In this document: positions 58,328-64,000 of the stretch, one piece after another
Numbering within the stretch: the first letter of the stretch is position 1
Layout: the number at the start of each line of letters is the position of its first letter
NCBI GenBank assembly: GCA_965199585.1
Contig: CBDASI010000002.1
Coordinates: forward strand, 3,518,438-3,582,437
Source of the DNA: JAVVHH01 sp965199585
GTDB lineage: Bacteria; Pseudomonadota; Alphaproteobacteria; Acetobacterales; Acetobacteraceae
Reading direction: 5' to 3'
Length of the DNA stretch: 64,000 bases
Notes under the pieces: model-generated
What the model was told of the DNA's origin: nothing
What the model saw: only the letters and a program-made list of their open reading frames with translations
The model's database searches: none
Made by a program: the position numbers and the translations under genes

Positions 58328-59532
58328 GTGAACCGACCGGCCAGCCCCTCAGCGGCGTGCGGGTGCTGGACATCGCGACGTTCCTGGCCGGGCCGTTTTG
58401 CGGCACGATCATGGGCGATTTCGGCGCCGACGTGATCAAGATCGAGCAGCCCAAGACCGGCGACCCGCTCCGCGGCTTCGGCACGCCCACCAAGGCCGGC
58501 GACACCTTCGCCTGGCTCAGCGAGGCGCGGAACAAGCGCTGCATGACGCTCGACCTGCGCAAGCCGGACGGCGCGGCCCTGTTCCGCACGATGGTGGCGG
58601 GTGCCGACGTGGTGATCGAGAACTTCCGGCCTGGGACCATGGAGAAATGGGGCTTCGGCTGGGAGGCGCTGCGGGCGATCAACCCCAAGCTCGTCATGCT
58701 GCGGATCAGCGCCTACGGCCAGACCGGCCCGATGCGCGAGAAGCCCGGCTTCGCCCGCATCGCGCACGCGTTCGGCGGCCTGTCCTACCTCGCCGGCGAG
58801 CCCGGCCGGCCGCCGGTGGTGCCGGGCAGCACGTCGCTGGCAGACTACATGTCCGGCGTCTGGGGCTGCGTCGGCGTGATGATGGCGTTGCGGCAGGCCG
58901 AGCGGACCGGACTGGGCCAGGTGGTCGATATCGGGCTTTACGAGAGCGTGTTCCGCCTGCTCGACGAGATCGTCCCGGTCTATGCCAATCTCGGCGTGGT
59001 GCGCGAGCGGATGGGCGCCGACGTGCCTGCGGTGGTGCCGCACGGGCATTGGTGCACGCAGGACGGGCGCTGGGTGGCGCTGGCCTGTTCGAGCGATAAG
59101 ATGTTCGACCGCCTGGCCCAGGCAATGGACCGTCCCGAACTGGCGGGGGACGGACCGTATGGCACCACGGCGCGCCGGGTCGCCGGGCGGGAGGGCGTCA
59201 ACGCGGTGGTGGCGGCCTGGGTCGGCGGCCTCGACTTCGCGACGCTGATGACGACCTGCGACGTGTTCGGCGTGCCCTGCGGGCCGATCAACAGCATCGC
59301 GGACATCTTCGCCGAACCGCAATTCGAGGCGCGCGGCAATCTTCTGCATGTCGACGATCCCCGGATCGGCCCGGTCGTGCTGCCGGCGGGCGTCCCGACC
59401 TTGTCCGAGACACCGCCCGTCCTGCGTCACACCGGGCGCGCCCTGGGCGCCGATACCGACGACATTCTGAGTCGTGATCTCGGCCTCGACCAAGCCGAAA
59501 TCGACCATCTCCGCGCCCTCGGCGCGATCTGA
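58324..59532 (+). CDS. class III (CaiB/BaiF) CoA-transferase
   Basis: A 402-residue family III CoA-transferase. N-terminal VRVLDIATFLAGPFCGTIMGDFGADVIKIE is typical. The catalytic Asp is in GSTSLADYMSGVWG, and a second Rossmann-like part includes NFRPGTMEKWGFGWEALR. It transfers CoA between carboxylic acids without a covalent phosphate step, here presumably making the CoA ester that the upstream lyase cleaves. The exact donor and acceptor cannot be read. It is coupled to the lyase by a four-base overlap and followed 14 bases later by the monooxygenase gene. Confidence 0.92.
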   Translation: MSEPTGQPLSGVRVLDIATFLAGPFCGTIMGDFGADVIKIEQPKTGDPLRGFGTPTKAGDTFAWLSEARNKRCMTLDLRKPDGAALFRTMVAGADVVIENFRPGTMEKWGFGWEALRAINPKLVMLRISAYGQTGPMREKPGFARIAHAFGGLSYLAGEPGRPPVVPGSTSLADYMSGVWGCVGVMMALRQAERTGLGQVVDIGLYESVFRLLDEIVPVYANLGVVRERMGADVPAVVPHGHWCTQDGRWVALACSSDKMFDRLAQAMDRPELAGDGPYGTTARRVAGREGVNAVVAAWVGGLDFATLMTTCDVFGVPCGPINSIADIFAEPQFEARGNLLHVDDPRIGPVVLPAGVPTLSETPPVLRHTGRALGADTDDILSRDLGLDQAEIDHLRALGAI

Positions 59533-59546
59533 ACGGGAGTTCCCGC

Positions 59547-60893
59547 ATGACCAGCAAGCCCCGCCACATGAACCTGATCGCCTTCCTGCAGGCGCAGAAC
59601 TGCTCCAACTATCCCGGCTCGTGGCGGCACGAGGCTAGCGCGACCGACTTCCTCAAGCCCGAGTACTACCAGCGCATCGGACGCGTGCTCGAAGACGGCA
59701 AGTTCCAGATGGCGTTCTTCGACGACCGGCTCGCCATCCCGGACATCTATGGCAGCGACCATAAATCGACGATCGAGCACGGCGTCCGCGCCCTGAAGAT
59801 GGATCTCACCCCGATCGTGACCGCGATGGGCATGGCGACCAAGCATCTCGGCCTCGGCGCCACCTACTCCACCACCTATTACGAGCCCTTCCACGTGGCC
59901 CGGCTGTTCGCGACGCTCGACCTGATGACCAGCGGCCGCACCGCCTGGAACGTGGTCACCTCGATGAACGATTCCGAGGCGATGAATTTCGGCCACACCG
60001 AGCACCTCGAGCACGATGCCCGCTACGATCGCGCCGACGAGTTCATGGAGGTCGTCACCGGGCATTGGAATAGCTGGGCCGACGATGCCCTGATCGTCGA
60101 CAAGGAGAGCGGCCGCTTCGGTGACGGCGCCAAGGTCCGCCGGCTCGACTACGAGGGCAAGTTCTTCAAATCGCGCGGGCCGTTCACCGTGCCGCGCTCG
60201 CCGCAAGGGCATCCGGTGCTGATCCAGGCCGGCCAGAGCGGGCGCGGCCGGCAATTCGCGGCACGCTGGGCGGAGCTGATCTTCGCCGTGTTCCCGACCT
60301 TGGCGGTGGGACAGAAGCAATATGCCGAGATGAAAGCCGTCATCGCCGCCGCCGGTCGCGACCCGGCCTCCGTCTCCATCGCGCCCGCGATCTACGTCAT
60401 CGCCGGCGAGACGCAGTCCATGGCGGAGGACAAGCGGGCCTATATCGACGGCTTGGCCAAGCCGGTGGACGGGCTGAACCTGCTCTGCGAAGTGCTCAAC
60501 GTCGATTTCAGCCAGCGCCCCTATGACCTGCCGTTTACCGACGAGGAGTTGGCCGCGATCTCCGGCTGGCGCGGCTTCGTGGACCGGATCGTCTCGCTCA
60601 GCGGCAAGAAGAACCCGTCAGTGGCGGACTTCGTCCACTTCTCCGGCCGCGGCACGATCGCCGAGTTTCCCACTTTCGTCGGCACGCCCAAGCAGGTCGC
60701 CGACCAGATGGAGGAATGGTTCGGCACCGCGTGCGACGGTTTCGTGCTGGCCGCGACGCACATGCCGGGCTCGTATGACGACTTCGTCCGCCTGGTGGTC
60801 CCCGAACTCCAGCGGCGCGGCCTGGCGCAGAAGGACTATGCCGGCGCGACGCTGCGCGAGAACCTTGGCCTGCCGTTTCCGCACGCTGGCTGA
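59547..60893 (+). CDS. LLM-class flavin-dependent monooxygenase (NtaA/SnaA/DszA type)
   Basis: A 448-residue bacterial luciferase-like TIM barrel. Typical of the NtaA group are MNLIAFLQAQ, the long N-terminal NCSNYPGSWRHEASATDFLKPEYYQ, the FMN-contact region LGATYSTTYYEPFHVARLFATLDLMTSGRTAWNVVTS and the insertion GSYDDFVRLVVPELQRRG near the end. It uses FMNH2 supplied by a separate reductase, which is not present here. Substrates of this group include nitrilotriacetate, dibenzothiophene sulfone and pristinamycin. With the lyase and transferase, it likely opens or oxidises a carboxylic acid; the substrate is unknown. Confidence 0.9.
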   Translation: MTSKPRHMNLIAFLQAQNCSNYPGSWRHEASATDFLKPEYYQRIGRVLEDGKFQMAFFDDRLAIPDIYGSDHKSTIEHGVRALKMDLTPIVTAMGMATKHLGLGATYSTTYYEPFHVARLFATLDLMTSGRTAWNVVTSMNDSEAMNFGHTEHLEHDARYDRADEFMEVVTGHWNSWADDALIVDKESGRFGDGAKVRRLDYEGKFFKSRGPFTVPRSPQGHPVLIQAGQSGRGRQFAARWAELIFAVFPTLAVGQKQYAEMKAVIAAAGRDPASVSIAPAIYVIAGETQSMAEDKRAYIDGLAKPVDGLNLLCEVLNVDFSQRPYDLPFTDEELAAISGWRGFVDRIVSLSGKKNPSVADFVHFSGRGTIAEFPTFVGTPKQVADQMEEWFGTACDGFVLAATHMPGSYDDFVRLVVPELQRRGLAQKDYAGATLRENLGLPFPHAG

Positions 60894-60896
60894 TCC

Positions 60897-60923
60897 AAAA
60901 GGGGAGGTTTGCTCGGCCTCCCC
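60897..60923 (-). terminator. Rho-independent terminator for the CopD-type gene
   Basis: GGGGAGG (60901-60907) pairs with CCTCCCC (60917-60923) across a nine-base loop. On the minus strand the stem is followed by TTTT (60897-60900). It lies immediately downstream of the stop at 60931. Confidence 0.65.
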
Positions 60924-60930
60924 TCCCCGC

Positions 60931-62565
60931 TTAGGTCTCCCGATACAACAGCAGGATGACGCTGATCAGCAGTAACCCCGCCAGCCACACCCACGACGCC
61001 ACCCGCGCCACGCGGCCGTCGGCCCGCAGCTGAAGCCACCGCGCCGACGCGACCGTGACGCCGACGATCGCCATCGGCGTATGCGTCATCTCGACCAGCA
61101 GCTGGTCCTTGATGTCGATGATCGGATGGGAGTGGGCCAGCAGCAGGATGCTGCCGACGCCGACCAGCAGCGGGAACACCAGCGCAGCCCGCTGATCCCT
61201 GAAGTAGCCGACATTGACGCCCCATTCGAACAGGGCGAACGCGATCACCAGCGTGAAGACCGCCTTGTGCTGCAACACCTCGACGTCGCGTAGGCCCTCG
61301 AAGAAGCCGATCGGTCCGAGCGGCCAGACTTCCGGCTCGGAGACGAACATCAGGAAGACGCCGAGCACCAGGAACCCGAGCGGCCAGTGCCGCGCCCACC
61401 GCACGCCCATCCGGTCCAGCAACGCAAGCAGGCCGATGACCAGGATGAACACCCCGGCCCGGTGATGGCCGAATTCCGAGAGCTGGCTGTCGGTCAGCTC
61501 ATGCCCATAGGTTTCGCCCGATCCCGGCACGAAGTCCGCAGGCGGCATGGTCAGCGTCGAGTGGTCGGGTTCGATGAGAGTCGGCACGCGTGGCGTGAAG
61601 CGCTCGACGATCTCCGAAAGGCTCACCCGGTCGCGTTGCTGCACGTCGACCGCCGGGGACGTGCTGGTCAGCGACGCCGCAGCGAAGAACAGCGTCAGCC
61701 CGACGCCGATCTCGACCTCGGCGAAGCGCCGCAACCGCAGCACGGAGGTAGCCGGGTCGCGACGGAGGCGCGCCACGACGAGGAAATTGCCGAACCCGAG
61801 GCCGAGCAGGCCTAGGAACAGGACCCCCTTGCCCGTGACCATGACGCCGTAGGCAGTGGCATACAGCCCGTCGACAGACCCGATGTAGTAGACGCTGAAG
61901 ATCACCGCCGAGACCAGGATGCAGCCGACGCCGACCATGCTGAGGCGGGAGAAACGGGCACCGACGAGCCGCAAGCTGGCGCCGTCGCGGATGCGCGACA
62001 GGGCCATGACGAAGGCCGGGATACCGCCGATCCACACCGCGGCCCCGAGCAGGTGCAAGGTGGTCGCGACCATCAGGATACCGTTGTCGTCGAGCCGGGC
62101 GACGGAATGCGTCGTCATCACAGCGGCTCCGATGATGATGCCGCAGAGCGCGATCAGCGGCACGCGGCCCGGATCGCCGGAGAACAGCAGCACCGCCAGC
62201 AGTGAAGCGGCGACCATCTTGACCATGCCGGCAACGGCGAAATTGGCGCCCATGATGTCGGCGAGACCGATCCCGACCGACTGCCGGACTACGGCCGCCT
62301 GCATCGCGACCGTCAGGCCTTGCGCGACGATCAGCGCGATCGCGCTCCACGCCGTCAGCAGCGCCACCCGCCGCGCCAGCCCGGCGCCATCGAACACCTG
62401 CACCGCGCCGTAGGCCGCGACCGGGACGGTCAGGCGCGCGGCAAACGGGCGAGCGAGGAACACCAGGAACACCGATCCGCCGACCGCCATGCTCTGCGCC
62501 AAGATGACCAGCGCGTGCACCACCACGCTGAGATATTCGAACACGTCAACCAAGAGCAGCAGCAT
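60931..62565 (-). CDS. CopD-domain polytopic membrane protein
   Basis: A 544-residue membrane protein with about 13 hydrophobic segments. The CopD-like part contains ATTLHLLGAAVWIGGIPAFV, with the conserved His and Trp, and MTTHSVARLDDNG. Residues about 310-370 form a soluble loop, and a second helical block contains VEVLQHKAVFTLVIAFALFEWGV, LLLAHSHPIIDIKDQLLVEMTHTP with many His, and a C-terminal WLAGLLLISVILLLY. Copper import or sensing at the inner membrane is the family role. No CopC gene is beside it; the copC at 14.3 kb is far away. It is 365 bases from no partner and ends at a terminator. Confidence 0.75.
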   Translation of the reverse strand: MLLLLVDVFEYLSVVVHALVILAQSMAVGGSVFLVFLARPFAARLTVPVAAYGAVQVFDGAGLARRVALLTAWSAIALIVAQGLTVAMQAAVVRQSVGIGLADIMGANFAVAGMVKMVAASLLAVLLFSGDPGRVPLIALCGIIIGAAVMTTHSVARLDDNGILMVATTLHLLGAAVWIGGIPAFVMALSRIRDGASLRLVGARFSRLSMVGVGCILVSAVIFSVYYIGSVDGLYATAYGVMVTGKGVLFLGLLGLGFGNFLVVARLRRDPATSVLRLRRFAEVEIGVGLTLFFAAASLTSTSPAVDVQQRDRVSLSEIVERFTPRVPTLIEPDHSTLTMPPADFVPGSGETYGHELTDSQLSEFGHHRAGVFILVIGLLALLDRMGVRWARHWPLGFLVLGVFLMFVSEPEVWPLGPIGFFEGLRDVEVLQHKAVFTLVIAFALFEWGVNVGYFRDQRAALVFPLLVGVGSILLLAHSHPIIDIKDQLLVEMTHTPMAIVGVTVASARWLQLRADGRVARVASWVWLAGLLLISVILLLYRET

Positions 62566-62605
62566 GGCGCGGGTTCTCGACCGTTCGCCGCGCTATGGCA
62601 AGGCG

Positions 62606-62932
62606 TCAGGCCTTCCGTTGTTCCTGCGGGTCCGGCAACTCCAGCTCGAGCAACGACGACGATAGCGACTTGCCATGCGTGTCGAGCGCCAGCGACCGCG
62701 TGACGCCGCCGCCCAGCGCCTGCTCGAGCACGAAGTTCAGCGCGCCCAAGCCCGGCAGCTCGTATCGCGTCACCTTGCCGCGGACCGTCCCTGCCAGATG
62801 CTGCTTCACCCGCTCGGCGGTGACGTGCTCGGCGAGGAAGGCGTAGTCGCCGGGCTCGTATGCGATGACGGAGATGTTGGAGGTGTCGCCCTTGTCGCCG
62901 GTGCGGGCATGGGCCAGGTCGCGCAGTCTCAT
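62606..62932 (-). CDS. AtuA-associated C-terminal domain protein
   Basis: A 108-residue protein matching the small C-terminal domain associated with AtuA/DUF1446 proteins: LRDLAHARTGDKGDTSNISVIAYEPGDYAF with the Asp/Gly-rich loop, then YELPGLGALNFVLEQALGGGVTRSLALDTHGKSLSSSLLELELP. In several bacteria it is fused to the AtuA domain. Here it is a separate gene whose ATG overlaps the large AtuA gene's stop by four bases. The pair is linked to acyclic terpene or branched acyl catabolism in some species, without a defined reaction. The start at complement 62930-62932 is fixed by the overlap. Confidence 0.85.
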   Translation of the reverse strand: MRLRDLAHARTGDKGDTSNISVIAYEPGDYAFLAEHVTAERVKQHLAGTVRGKVTRYELPGLGALNFVLEQALGGGVTRSLALDTHGKSLSSSLLELELPDPQEQRKA

Positions 62933-64000
62933 CGGACGACCTCCCAGTGCAGCGCAGGCTTCGGCGCGTCGGCCGGGATCAGCGTGGAGGCGACCGCGAT
63001 CACCTCGCGCGCCATCTTCCACGCGCCGCCGCCGCCCGCGGGGCCGTTGGTATAGAGCGTCTCGACCTCGTTGCCGATCCGCACGGCCTCGCGCATCGAG
63101 CGGGTCCGCCCGGTCACGCGGAGGCGCACGTCGAGCGGCTGGCTCCCGTCCCCGTCAGTGGCGACGCAGTGGACGGCGTTCAGGCCGATGATGTCGAAGC
63201 GCAGCTCGCTGGTCTCGACGCCGGTCAGCGCCAGGCGCTCGCGGACGATCTCGAGACCGAGCCGCGCCCGCGCCAGCGCGCCGGGTCCGCCATAGGACAT
63301 CTGACCCTCGCCGATGAAGCTGTCCCGGTAGCCGATCGAGACCTTCAGCGTGCCGGTGGCGGGATGCCCGGTGGCGCCGCTCATCGCCACGCGGTCGGGG
63401 CCGTCCGTCCGCATGCGGACGCCGGAGAAATCGGCGACCACGTCGGGCTGCAGGTAGCGCGCCGGGTCGTGCACCTCATAGAGGAGCTGCTCCTTGCAGC
63501 TCGCCAGGCTGACCGCCCCGCCCGACCCGGCCACCTTGGTGATCACCGCCTCGCCCGCCGCATTCACTTCGGCGAGCGGGAAGCCCAGTCGCGCCAGACC
63601 GGGCACGTCCTTGGCGCCGGGGTCGGCGAAGTAGCCGCCGGTGATCTGGCCGGCGCATTCCAGCAAGTGACCGATCAGCGTTCCTTTGCCCAAAAGGTCC
63701 CAGTCGTCCATCGCCCAGCCGAAGCGGTGGATCAGCGGGGCCATAAACATGGCGGGGTCGCCGACGCGGCCGGTCACCACGATGTCGGCACCTTCGGCCA
63801 GCGCCTGCACGATCGGGCCGGCGCCCAGATAGGCGTTGGCGGAGATGATGGCGTCGCCGAGCGTCCGCGTATTGCCCTCGCGGTCGGTCAGCGCCCAGTC
63901 GCCGCCGCGGATCAGGTCGGTCACGTCATCGCCGGTCACCGCCGCGATGCGCAGGCCGGACAGGCCGGCGGCCGCCGCGATCTCGGCGACGACGCGGGCG
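62929..64000 (-). CDS. AtuA family (DUF1446) acyclic terpene utilisation protein, 5' part missing
   Basis: Partial gene running off the right edge; about 357 codons are visible. The frame continues to position 64000 with no start codon that must be used. Visible family segments are SANAYLGAGPIVQALAEGADIVVTGRVGDPAMF, PLIHRFGWAMDDWDLLG, GGYFADPGAKDVPGLA, GGAVSLASCKEQLLYEVHDP and a late Gly-rich ATNGPAGGGG-like loop (LYTNGPAGGGGAW). AtuA proteins are required for citronellol/geraniol-type growth in Pseudomonas; the reaction is unclear. It is coupled to the small domain gene downstream. Confidence 0.88.
   Translation of the reverse strand, partial: ARVVAEIAAAAGLSGLRIAAVTGDDVTDLIRGGDWALTDREGNTRTLGDAIISANAYLGAGPIVQALAEGADIVVTGRVGDPAMFMAPLIHRFGWAMDDWDLLGKGTLIGHLLECAGQITGGYFADPGAKDVPGLARLGFPLAEVNAAGEAVITKVAGSGGAVSLASCKEQLLYEVHDPARYLQPDVVADFSGVRMRTDGPDRVAMSGATGHPATGTLKVSIGYRDSFIGEGQMSYGGPGALARARLGLEIVRERLALTGVETSELRFDIIGLNAVHCVATDGDGSQPLDVRLRVTGRTRSMREAVRIGNEVETLYTNGPAGGGGAWKMAREVIAVASTLIPADAPKPALHWEVVR

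Overview
The window is 64 kb of GC-rich DNA carrying ordinary, dense bacterial chromosomal genes with many 1-4 bp start/stop overlaps. Gene content points to an alphaproteobacterium, probably Rhodospirillales/Acetobacteraceae-like: several copper chaperones, a PbpC/alpha-2-macroglobulin pair, a tRNA-Gln(CTG), and acyl-CoA and AtuA-type catabolic genes. The genus is an inference; no rRNA or other decisive marker is present. No integrase, transposase, phage or CRISPR was seen.

Layout. 1-7.6 kb: rlmE (cut by the edge) and ppx/gppA on the minus strand, tRNA-Gln, an SbcD/YhaO-like nuclease with its SbcC/YhaN-like ATPase, a class I glutamine amidotransferase, and a 53-residue membrane mini-protein. 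7.7-10.8 kb: a cupin, a small secreted protein, and a four-carbon sugar-acid kinase with a PdxA2-type dehydrogenase. 10.8-14.7 kb: a copper module with Sco, a CopD-cytochrome c-thioredoxin-like fusion, a DUF2946 protein, PCu(A)C and CopC. 14.7-19.2 kb: a Uma2 nuclease, a short-chain dehydrogenase lacking its catalytic Tyr/Lys, a secreted trypsin-like protease, a D-2-hydroxyacid dehydrogenase and a secreted alpha/beta hydrolase. 19.2-32.6 kb: pbpC, a very large alpha-2-macroglobulin without the thioester Cys, and upstream of them a giant LprI-type/beta-rich secreted protein that is broken by an apparent one-base frameshift.

32.7-45.9 kb is the most notable region: eight co-directional genes forming a rearranged Pel exopolysaccharide locus. 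The order is outer-membrane barrel (PelB C-terminal part), pelD, pelE, pelF, pelG, a separate PelA glycoside-hydrolase part, a separate Tat-exported PelA deacetylase part, and a separate membrane-anchored TPR protein (PelB N-terminal part). PelA and PelB are each split in two, and no pelC is found. PelD keeps the RxxD c-di-GMP site. Together these would make an inner-membrane synthase (D/E/F/G), a periplasmic processing pair and a two-protein export channel. The distal half of the locus is visibly lower in GC, and a 650-base stretch without convincing genes follows it.

46.6-64 kb: a PhnW-like transaminase with a D-amino-acid-dehydrogenase-like flavoprotein and a small unknown protein; an aldo/keto reductase; DUF4864; a duplicated M16 peptidase; a chalcone-isomerase-like protein; a WrbA-like flavodoxin; then an MFS carrier, a LysR regulator and a lyase/CoA-transferase/flavin monooxygenase catabolic operon; a second CopD-type membrane protein; and AtuA-type genes running off the right edge.
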